In this document: piece by piece, positions 12,401 to 24,400 of the stretch
Position numbering within the stretch: the first letter of the stretch is position 1
How the letters are laid out: every line of letters begins with the position of its first letter
Assembly (NCBI GenBank): GCA_032358255.1
Contig: JAULBX010028127.1
Span: forward strand, 1-31,562
Direction: 5' to 3'
From: Heterotrichella gracilis
Lineage: Eukaryota > Sar > Xanthophyceae > Tribonematales > Xanthonemataceae
Length of the DNA: 31,562 nt
Position numbers and translations under genes: made by a program
Notes under the pieces: model-generated
Databases searched by the model: none
Seen by the model: the letters and a program-made list of their open reading frames with translations, nothing else
What the model was told of the DNA's origin: nothing

Positions 12401-15400
12401 TGCATACTCTTTAAACAAAATAGTATGGCTCCAATTGGTCCTTTATAAATCATATGACAGTGGCAGTGTCGGAAGAGCAATACGCTCCAGGCTTTTGGTG
12501 GGAGTCTTGTCACCAGGTGCCTCCCAAGGAATACTTACTTTGTTGGGCTGCTCAGGTGTAAGCGTATTTTGACTTAATGTGTGTGATGTCTCAATACTGC
12601 GTCTCAGCTTGCGAGAGTGTACCCTTTGGAGAGTAATTGTGGATGCCTTGTGTTGTGTCACTAAATCTATTTCAGTTGCATGCGTCTGGGTGACAGAGAC
12701 TGAATTGCTCTGCCTGTCGTTGTTGCAACTAGTACTTTGGACAAATGACGCAGCAACTTGCATTGGTATGAAAGTGTTGAACAACTTGTTTGCTGAGTTG
12801 TCGGTCATTGCTGCCAGATGAATGCACGCATCCACCTTGCACATGGACAATGACTCCAAGCCTGAACACACAGATGCCTTCCATAAAAGGCTTTTGCATG
12901 CACCAGCAAGGGTTTGGCCACTTGTGTGTCAACAGTTCTCTTTGAAGTCTTGCACATTATAGTGATACTACATTTAATTCCCCATGATATAAAGCTGATG
13001 ACCATGCTTGCGTACATGCCGAAACAAAACCTTTCTATGTGTTCAAAAAATACATTTGCCAACAAATCATGCAATAGTATGATGGACTGTTTCAATACCT
13101 CACATTTTGTACACATTACCTGATGTTTTTTGTTCAGCGGGATACCCTACGACCGTTTTTGTGCTGTTATTGTGCCTGCTGCATGATGAGGATTCTTTGA
13201 CATATTTTGCTTCCACGAATTGTTTAATATGCTGTGATGCATGCTGAGCGCAGGTAACTGCATGATGCATATTTGAATCGTCTGTTTTCAATGCCATCTC
13301 GCCAGTGGTGTGATCAAACATTATTGTAATTAAACACCTGAGTGCCATGGCGCATTGTTTGCTTATTGCGAGGTATTGTTTAAGTCAGTAAGTTAAGTAC
13401 GCGAATTCAAGCCTAGAAGCCAGGCTAGTATGCCTGGGTAAGCCTCACCCCGGTCCAAGAGGCAAGCTTAAAATGACAACTGTTTCCAGTGTGGCAGATG
13501 GTGCCAACCAGTCGTGCTTACTGCACTTTCTTGCTACCCATTTGTCCCGTCGCAAAGAGGTATGGTGTACAACCTTGATATCTCAACACATGGTTGACTA
13601 TGTATGCCAAAGATCTCATCTCACACCAACCAATGCATGCAAAACTATCTTACCTGCGGTCAGCGTGTAGACACAAGGCTTTTGCAAATAAAGTGGCTAC
13701 AAGCAGGTGAGTACTGCGTGATGTTTGCTGCAATGATGAAATTGTTTGAGTTGCAGCAACCACTGCAGCAAACATGAGGAGGTGCGAAGCTGCCGGAATG
13801 ATTGACCTGTTGTTGATGGCATGCTCTGAAATGCCAGCTTCTACTGCTGCTGGCATGTTGAAACAAAACCTAGGAATGGAGTTCAAATATATCAGATTTT
13901 AAGATGTATGTATGTTTATAGAGATCATGTCTACTGCTGCTGGCATGTTGAAACAAAACCTAGGAATGCAATTCAAATCTGTCAGATTATAAGATGTATA
14001 TGTTTATACTAAGGTCATGTCTGCAGTTGGACTTGGTGTATGCTGTATATCAAATGAGGACTACGCTCTTCATCTCAAGTACTTGAGCGTTGGGGGTTAA
14101 AAGATAGATAGCGTAAGAGAGAGTCATGCGGTGCATGCTGTACAAAGAGAGCAAAACCGAACAATTCAATAAGCAAAGGTGATGCACAGCTGCTATTTAA
14201 ACTTCAAACCCCAGCAACACTGGCTTCATTAGCGCACCTGCTCATACCACGCATTGCAACTTCAATTCCAAGAAACATGGCAGTGATGTTAAAATCACTC
14301 TTGAGATATGGAAACATCCAAGTCTGTGATTGATGTGACAGGAGGGCAGAACACCGCACATTACCAAGCGGGATTTTGGCATTGCACTGTGTTTGCAGAA
14401 GCACATGACCATTCACACCACTCATTCCAAAAGCGTTTGCTCCTGAAAGCAGGAACGTGAAAATTGTGAGTATGCAACCAAAATGTTTCCTGGACACACA
14501 GCAGTACATTGTTTTGAAGAAGATTCCTTTTTGCATAAAAAAATTAGGTTTTCACAATACGTCGCATTTTCGAAAACAAGTATGTAATACGTCGCATTTC
14601 AGGCCTCTCTTGGCATGGGTACACATCATAAGTGAAAAATGCGTTAAATGGATATATTAGTATTAAATTCAATGTAAATATATTTATATAAAATCCCAAA
14701 TTCATTTTTGAGCTGTGAAACAAGCAGAGCTTGCCAAATGAGTCAAGGTGTGGGCTCCTTCATGTGGTTGGGTGTGGCTTTTGTCTTTTTCCTGTAATAT
14801 ACTTAAAAGACATAACGTTTTTTTAACGTATTTTCAAAGTATGCTAAAAAGTAAAATACGTATTTTTACGCATACATATGCATATTACGCATTACGTATC
14901 ATGAATCGCTATAAACAACCTAAGCAAAATCGGAAATGATGTCGTGCCATGCAAATAATACATTGCAGAGTATTTGTCATTTACATGCCGGTGTTGTGCC
15001 AAGCCAATGTGTTATACGCAAAGAAAGTATACTGCTTACAGTGGTTTTAAAAATTTAGCAGATAATAAAATAAGTAATATGGGCGTAGATGTGCAGGCCT
15101 GAACAATTGCTTTGGAAACCTCTAATCTATCATGTTGGGGCTGTCTAATAGCCCAGCTGTCACCCCTATATAAAAGGGTTGTCAGCACCACTCCACCAAA
15201 ATCCCAGCATCTTGTGCGTAGACTATTGCGCCTATTATGCCACAAAACACCTCTTACACGGCGACGGTGTGATAACTCCGGTTCTAAAATGTTATCATTA
15301 GTATAGTATACTTTTTATACACATAACTTTGTCCACAACTTCCACCTGCCGCCCATCTAATACAACCACTAGAGGGTCCTGTTCAGTTTTTGCCACTGCT

Positions 15401-18400
15401 AGGATCGTAGTCTTAGGGACGCTAATCAAGAAGCCCACTTTCTGTGCGCCCATTTAATACAACCACTGGGGCCCTACTTCCTGTGAAAAATGACAAACAC
15501 CCTAGACAGTGCTGTTGTCACCTCCAACTAAGATCCACAAACCAAGGTGATGCCATCTTCATACATTATCAGGAAAATGATAAGCTGCAGGTTGGTTACC
15601 CTTAACGGTATGCGACGAGGCCCTATACACCTGGCCATCTACCTTGTAAGCAATGGTAGTGCCAAGGTCCTGCACACCCTCCAGCACTTGCCTTGCCACT
15701 GTGTCTACCACGAAGTTAAAAAGGGAAGGAGCTAAAACGCAACCGGTGCATATCTGAAAGCGGGGGGAAATGTCCCAAATGCATGGACCATATACGTCGT
15801 ATCTAGGTGCAGCTCCCTCAATAACTGAGCAAGCTTGCAATCAGAACCTCTCAATTCTAACACCTTCCGCACGGTGTCCCTATCTACCGAGTCATAGGCT
15901 TTGGCAAGGTTCATAAATCCTAGGAAAACAGGTACGTTCTCTTGCCAGGCACTATTTAAAAGCCTCCTGAGTGTGAAAAGAGCATCAGCGGTGCCCCTAT
16001 TGGGGCTGAACCCGCTCTGCGGTTCAATTATCTGTCCCAGTATCCAGGCACTATTCAAAAGGATGCAAGCAGAGGCCTTTCCTACAACACTTCGGAGACT
16101 AATTCCCCTGTAATCATCACACACTGAGCGGTCCTTTTACTTGAACAGGGGCACTAGCACCGCCTGCTTCCACTCAGCAGGGACAACTCCAGTAGCCCAG
16201 ACCACCTGAACACACGGTGGATCCACAAATAATATGCTATGACCCCCAGCCTCAAGTTGTTCGGCCACAATGCCATCAACCCCCGATTATTTATTGTTCT
16301 TGAGTTGCTCAACTGCAACCTTGACTTCCTCAAAACTAAAGTGTCTTATGTGCCTTAGTGATATGAATTACAAAAAGGGTCTGCACAGCGGACCCTAGTC
16401 TCCCCACTATGCCATGGGAGGTTGTCCTTTTTGAAATGACACAAGTCTGATTCTTACCTGACCAACAATGCTGATTATGCTGAACGCATGCCATGGCTTG
16501 TCGAGGGAGAAACATTGTTTGCGTCCCTGAGGAGTTCAGAATGCTGCTAACAAATGGATTCGTTGTCCGTAAACCAACAACCGGCGCACTTGCACAGCTT
16601 TGCAAGCTAGCCAGTGACAGCGTTGCCCCAATCAGGCCAGCTGCTCCTTCAGAATGGCCAACGCTTGACTTGCTGGCACTTATAATAAAAGATGCTGATT
16701 CAGGGAACCAGTCCTTCTTTATCTTGGTGATTGCACCGGTTTCAATTGGATCCCCAAGGACGGTGCCAGTCCCATGCGAACTGTACTGAGAGACATCTAT
16801 GACTTGGTACGGCGCAGCCTTCAGTGCATTCAGCATGAGTTCCTGCAAACAAGGAGCCTCGTCAACGAGCAACATGTCAAATTGGAGAATGGACATATTG
16901 TGCATTGAATTTCTACTTGTACTGTTGATATGTGCAAGACAAGCTTACATATTGAGCAATGCCGCTGGGGGCAGTTAAGCTACTGGATCTTCCATCTTCA
17001 TTGACAACGCAGGCTGCCAGTATGTTGGGCAGAGCTGAAAGTTGCGTATGTTGAGTTTCTTGCACGCAAAATCCGTCAACCAAAAAGCTACAGGTTGCTT
17101 CCCCACGCCCATATCCATCGGCAGATGTATCAAAGGTTTTACATCGACCGTCTGACGACAAGGCATTTAATTGTGCAATGGCAATAAACGTTCCCTTGAA
17201 AAGCATTAAGTTCACTCCACCCACAATGCTTGAGGATTGCGATCCTGCAGAACATCACGTAGATTTGAGCTGTGATCAGTAATGATGGTAATGGCATGAC
17301 TATGTTGCACCAGCAACCATCCATACCTCTACAGGCATTGCAGAGGGCAACAAGCGATGAAGAGCATGCTGTATCAATGTTCTGGCTAGGTCCTCGCAGG
17401 TTGAAAGTGAATGATATCCGCCCACACATGTATGGCGCGCCAACCCCTGCAAAGTAACGTCCAAACATATATTTTAGAAATGATGGAGGACGCCATCCAC
17501 GTCTATGCTCGGAAACATATATCTGACCCACCACACCGGATATCAGAAGATTAGAGTGCATAATGCTGTTGCTGGTCACCAGGATAGTGCCATAGTGATG
17601 GATATACATACTCTGTGCCATATGCGGTGTCCCAGCCTAGTTGCTTTGGTGCACATATGTTTATGCACAATTAGGGGCTCCCCAACTCATCTTTGATATT
17701 TGTGCTAAATTGTAGGTGTGTGGGTGGAGGTGTGCGGATGAGTGTGCGTGTATGTGGTGAAGCAGCAGCAGTGGTCCTTGGCATATGACCATATGATTGT
17801 TGTATGGCTTTGATTGCTGTATGGCCTTGGATGAGCATTTATCCAGCCTGTTTCCTCAAGACGAGGGGTACATATGTCATGCTACGTCCGGTTGAAACGA
17901 CAATAAGCACGGTAAGGCTATTGCATCCATTCCATTGTATATACGAGGCTGGCATGGTGCCCATTATTGCAACGATTATCGTTCCAGTTTCTTAATGCAT
18001 TGCCGTCATATCTTGAAGCTACATACCTTGCTGTTGGACACATGTGCTTGCTGCACCCCAGAGAACCTGTAAATGATTTGTCCACTACAAAATACTCTGC
18101 AGCAGGCTACTCATCAGCTCACGTAAAAGTAAGTACGTGCATTCCAGCTCAGAAGCCAGGTGAGCATGCCTGGGTATGCCTCACCCCAGTCCAAGAGCTA
18201 AGACTTAACTGACACTGTTTTCAGTGTGGCAGATGGTGGCCAACCAATCGTGTTGCTTACTGCACTTTCGTGCTACCCATTGTATCCCGTCACAAAGCTC
18301 AGGTAAAATAGAAACCGATCGCTACCCTTTGGATTCGAACCTGCGACCCCTTGCTTAGTTGAACTCAAGACTCAACGCAAACTCAGGTGCTGAGTTAACG

Positions 18401-21400
18401 GCTGGGTCGACCGTTGGAGGGTCACTCCTTGCATCATGCTTTACTTTTTCTTTAATAGACCATACCATGTTTGTGCATATTTTACCCTTGTTAGTGCTGC
18501 CGTTTTCTGGCAACGAAGTTTTGCGCTGTTCCTGTTGTTATACCGGCGGTCAATGCCGCAAGGCAAGGGGCAAAGAATAACCCCAATGTTTGTTCTGAAG
18601 AGGTAATCAAACAGCTACATGCATTCCAGCAGAACAGCTGAGTCAGTTTAGCACTGACACCAAGGGGCAGAAGATGAAAGTGTCCACAGGTTCAGAGGGC
18701 TCATGCACGGTCAAGGTCCTGGGCTTCAATTCCAGGGTTTATGTTTTGGTTCAACCCTAAACACGTTTAACCACGTTGGAAGCGCTTTTGGTATTAAAAG
18801 ATTACCAGCACAGTTTGATTTGTACAATATCAATGGTGCTTAAAACTATTCCCAATTATGCCTAAACACTGTGCCTGGTCGTGCCTAAAGGGTGTTTTAA
18901 CTGTGCTTAAAACGTGGAAAATGGCCACAACTCCATCACAAAGTCAGTCAGCTGCATAACCAGTCAAAGGTGTTCCAGCACCGGCGGACAAATATAATCA
19001 AGCCCACGGCTATAAGCATGGTAAGGTTTCTAGAGAAACAGGAGATCTGCTGTCTTGTGAGCTGAGATTGGCCTGATTGACCCCACAGAACCCCTGGAAC
19101 ATTGTTTTTGACACACTTTCGCTGGGCCTCAAAATAGCCCACAGCCCTACATAAAAGGTTCAACACAACAACAGAATTGAAAAGTCGCCTTTTTACGGCA
19201 ATGAGCTTGCGTAAGGCACCATATGCAGTACCAGTGCGGCTGAGAAGGTGACATTTACAGCATGTAGCAGTTGTCACCGTAAACACACAAATTGGGAAAT
19301 GTTCTGAGCTCTACCACTTGACCATCCAAAAACAAAGCCTGTTGTTATCATTTTTTAACAACTACCATGACCTACATAACAAAGATGGCACCACTGTTTG
19401 GCATGCCCATTGTTTTTGCAACTACCATTTTATCTTCGTTATTGCAGAAAAAATGAACCAATTGACCGTTTTTATTCGTTGACCTGTTCGTTTTTTGGGC
19501 GTGTTTTTTACAGCAAAAAAACCCAAATCCTTGTCATTGCAAACGAAATGAACCCTGGCTTCGTTATCCTCAAAACTTGCGCCTGATTTATGTCGATAAC
19601 GACGACATTGCCAAAAAAAACGTTAGCAGGAAGAACGTCAGCAATTATGTTGTGCTTGTCTGCACAGTCCACTGGGCATATCAGATAGATGGGAAAAGGA
19701 ACAGTGCGATGTGGGTATAAAATGGTGTTCATGGACATTGCATTTCTTGTTAGGGAGACAGATCTTATTTCTGGCCGAGCACGTTATCTTGTATACTTTG
19801 GGCCTAGACAGGCAAAGACATGTTGCATGTATTATTTTTCTTCTTTGTTGAGCTGCTGGACATTGTAAGCCCCCAGAAGCAAGTGGTTTTTAAAGAAAAT
19901 TAAATGAGGCCATACTCAATGAAGCATTGATTAATCCTTCACCCCAACGTCTTTGTTTGGCAAGCTAATAACAGTAGTGGTTGCGTCTTCTTGTCTGTCT
20001 CAAGCCTGTCTTAAGTTTGTCCCCAAACCTGCCAGCATTTAATCCCTGGTCCCCGGCCCCGGTGGTTCACACATACCATGCATGAAAAGACAAGTACCAA
20101 CATCATGATAGAAACTTTTACCCACCCAGTGGGGCCATCCACATTTGTCTGACTTACCGGTTACTAATTGGCTTGTGAGCGCATTGCCAGCATCAATGTG
20201 GCAGTGGTTCACGTAGTCATAAAACATGCATCCAATATATACTCCCATTTCTTGCAACACATCTGATCCCCCAAGATTGACTTTCCAAAACGACAAGAGC
20301 AAGTTCAATGCATCTTTTAAGAGGAACCTGATTTGTGGGTCCATCCCAACACTCTCAACAGGGGTGCATTGAAATAATTGAGCATCAAACATCTCAACTC
20401 CCTGCAGAAGTGACATCTTGTCTTAGCACGTATAACATATTGCTTCATTGGAATATAGTACCTGAAAAGCATCAGCTGTTAATGCAGCAGCGTGCGAAAT
20501 TGCATCAGCTCTCCACTAAATTGTTTTTTTAAGGGTGCATAACATGAAGCTATAGTTTGAAGTGTATATATGGATCTGGGGATCCATGATACGTAATGCA
20601 TAATACACAATACATAAATGCGTAAGAGTGCGTATTTGTTTATTTAGCATACGTCGAAAATACGTAAAAATACGTTATTCATATAAAATCTTGTAAATCG
20701 TGTAAATCGTGTTATGTCCTTTGAAGAAATTACAAGAAAAAGACAAAAGCCACACCCAACCACATGAAAGAGGCCACACCTTGGATCATTTGGCAAGCTC
20801 TGCTTTTTTTCACAGCACAGCTACAAACAAAATTTGAGATTTTATTTTAATATATTTATATTGAATTTGATATTAATATCCATATTACGCTTTTTCCACG
20901 TGTAATGCGTACGTATTGTAAGAAAGGGCTAAAATGCGATGTATTACGTATTTGTTTTCGAAAATGCGACATATTGTGAATCCCTATGTGGATCACAGTG
21001 GGTATACCCTGTCATCTTGACCCACTTAGTGATAGAAGTTGTTTGAGCCCATTCAGAAAGCACATTGCCATGAAAAAGCAAATACAGGTTTTGAAAGGTG
21101 ACGACTTGCTGTATTTTCCTGGAATGTCAAAACCCCCCGGCAATAGTGCAATTTTGTCATATTTCTATTTCCAAACAAACCTGAACATCCACTACACACA
21201 CAAAGAGGTACCGGTACACACACAAAGAGATATTAGGCATGGAAATAAAATACCACTATATTTTGCGTCTACCAGATATGTATATGGATGGTAGTTGCTT
21301 TCCTTCTTTCTGAAGGTACTGACATGGGCAGGCAAGGTGGTACTCAATATGTTTGCTCATTACCTTCAGAAATACCCCAAAGCTTGTATTGCATGTACCG

Positions 21401-24400
21401 CTGCTAATACGCGTGGAGTAGATGGTATCCGAATCCCATCTGTCAAGTGGCACTTTGCACTGGTAGTCAATGGCACGGCAAATGGACCGCACATCTGACA
21501 AAGCCCCTGCACACGGTAGCAAACACCATCACCTGGTGGTTAAGAGCACAGTAGGAGCCAATACATCCCCTCGGGATAGCAAGTGCACACTACACCACAA
21601 TCAGTAATGATTGCAGAGGAAAACAGAACAAACAACGAGTCATACTTGATATTCCTGCAAGGTTCATTATGTTGACTGATAAATCACGGGTCCCACCAAA
21701 GTATGTCACAAACTAAATTATTTATAAATTGCCCCACTCCGCTACGCAAGACAACATGCCCTTGCATAGAGGATGTACTGTCTTTCTTAACACGTCACAA
21801 AATATCCACGCGAGAAATAATGTATACAACTCCTTTCAGTTGGGCCAGGTGCCCTACCTGTTTGCATACTGGCTGTTGAACATGCAATGGCACTGATACT
21901 GTGCATTCTTGCCGAAGGTGACGCATGCATTCTGTTGTCAAGCTGACCCTACAGATGTGGAACCCAGTGGTATGATTGACCACATATCCACATAGAGGGC
22001 ACTTTCTTGTCAATGTGCCTTGCTCTGGCATGATTTACAAAAAAACAGCATGGTTTGTGCCAGATGTACTGGAATACTTGCCTGGCAATCGTTTGTCCTT
22101 CCTTGCATATAGGCAAATTCGAGTGAGTCATGCTGTTTGTGTTGACTGTGCATTTCAGCTTGCTGTTCATTTGTCTTCGCATCAGCTATTGTTATTATAT
22201 ATTCTGCCATTATGTGGGGTGTTGCATAGTCAAATATTGCTGTGGCTGGCAGATTGACTGACATTTGCTTGCTTAATATCACTGCATACTGTGATACTTC
22301 CATAGAATCCATACCAGCCTGCATTCCAAGATCAATGTTGCCATCACTAAGTAGAACAGGTGTAAATAGTGACATGCATTCAGTAGCGCCTTGCACAAGG
22401 TCAGCCCATGTGGCCCTGGGCCTCCCTGCATTGCTCTACCCCGCCGCTGTATTAAACCTAACGCATGTAGGTTATTTTGTTGGACATGCATCCAGCATAG
22501 TATTGAGGCCTAGAACCAGTAGCCTTGCATTTCCACTTGTAAAGGAAATGCTTCACCAAAACAATAGTCAACCGTTCATACCTCACACAATGCCCTGAAA
22601 GATATTCAGACGTACTACTAACATGGTTAGGTGGATTGTAAAATAGCCCAGCCGTCAGCCCCACACTAAAGCTGGACATAATCACAGCATTAAAGATAAT
22701 ATCCTGGTCGACAGTATATATATCCTGGCAGTTCCTGGGTATTCCACGAGTTTTGCGTTGGCCTGCCGGGCCATTTTTCTGAAGATAGCAACTTTTGCGT
22801 TCGTATTCTACAATGTACGGCTTTGGATGTGCAACGCCAATACGCACCTGTTGTGGTTGTCATAGTCCGCAACAACTGAAGACGTGCAGAACCGCCTGTT
22901 CCCTTAATCCTAGAAGCATGGGGTTTTCCTAGGGTTTATAATTGTTGCGACTGGCCAAGGGTCATTGTTTCCAAATGATCGTAATATTTGCAAATGTTTT
23001 GAGGCAAGTTTTACATGGCCGTATTTTATATGGCAAAACACTGATGATTGGTGCGGTATGGTGGAAAAAAGACAGGAATGCACAGGGCAGTGTGTGCATC
23101 CCCAGGTTAGATACCAGAGCATTTCCAAGAAAGAGTGGGCATCATGATCATCAGCTGCAGAACGGTTGTCAGCCGAATAGTTGTATATCTGCATATTAAA
23201 GTACTTATGTTTCTGGCGGCTTTTGAGCCAGATTAGCATGCCTGGGTATGCCTCACCCCAGTCCAAGAGCCAAGGTTTGCCTGGCACTGTTTCCAGTGGC
23301 AGATGGTGGCCAACCAGTCGTGCCACTTACCGCACTTTTGACCTACCCCACTATTATTGACATACGGTTTATGAAAAATAAGCAATAAGTTGCCTCATGG
23401 TTATTCAAACCCTTGACTTCTTGGACGAATCGAGGTTGTACCAATGGCTGGGTGGATCATCTGCATACCCCAGGCCGCACAGAGCCTGCCCCTCCTTGCC
23501 TGCCCCTTCCCCCATCTGCCTGGTCCTGGGCGACCAAACCGCCATACCACCGCATGCATGCTCTTAATAGTACACGTGCATTACTTGAGAAACGTTATTA
23601 ACAAACCATGTCAATGCCAACTGCTTCCTCACCAGCTTTAAGCTAGTAAGGACCATTCATTGATGGCCTAACAAGTAGCTAGGTTTGGGTAGGTGTTCCA
23701 GGGCTAACTGTTACCCCTAATAGCCCACCACCTGCACTCGCGATGCTTGGCAGTCCCAGTGCAGGCAACCAGCAAGCTTACTGCCGTGACTGTGGGGATT
23801 CAAAAGAAGCATATGTTGTTCATGACATGTTGAGAGGCAGGCTGTGTGTGGCGAGAGTTTTTTTTTTTTTTTTTAACTAATGTTGTCGGAACCCTTATCA
23901 GCTGAAAGCGGTCCCAGTCTTGACTTTGCCATAAGTGTGCATTGCACTTATAACCAGATTACAAAGCAGGGCCAAGCAGGTTTGGATTGGGGCATGAAGG
24001 ATCTGCGCATCCACAGCCCATTGCCTTGTGATTGCAGACACTTATACAGCGTAGTGCACTCCTGAGGTACCTGTGCAAACCATATGTCATACCTCAATCC
24101 CACAAGGTGTCAGTGCTGAAGTACTTGCAAAGAATGTGGATGTCCCTAGTAAATAATGACCCGTATGACAACCGGATTCTTGGATGTGCTTCAATCTCCT
24201 CCTTAAAAGCTGTCGTTAACACTGTTAACACGTAACAGTAAAACCTGGCGCCTAACTTTCCAAGGTGCACCATTGGCTATTTGGTACTGGATGGCACTTG
24301 CACGCACCACGGATCAATTAATTCTTTTAATTGTGTGCTTGATACAGGAGGGAGTATATAAACTAACTCTAAAAGCAGTTTGGGCCTAGTAAGACATCGA

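Larger units (their letters stand above)
14443..16457. other. 2.0-kb intron between exons 14 and 15, with LINE remnant and inverted-repeat element copy 1
   Basis: GTAAGA...TTTCAG. Almost entirely made of mobile elements: the LINE at about 15030-16350 and the MITE-like element at 14545-14911. Confidence 0.85.

Noticed and set aside
13369-14238. A hidden AT exon between KS1 and DH.
   Set aside because: The space is filled by a linker, a short intron with a duplication, and DH; no GHSxG or other AT motif appears in any frame, and module C shows KS and DH on one exon.
1-16335. Possible alternative genetic code (TAA/TAG read as Gln), suggested by stops at plausible Gln positions in the two LINE fragments.
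   Set aside because: About 9 kb of PKS exons contain no in-frame TAA, TAG or TGA, which would be very unlikely if these were common sense codons. The LINE stops are better explained by decay, which the damaged catalytic motifs also show.
18331-18398. A genuine tRNA gene on the minus strand (box A and perfect box B present).
   Set aside because: The acceptor and anticodon stems do not form a proper cloverleaf by eye, and the segment continues into the dispersed repeat body, so it is a SINE head.
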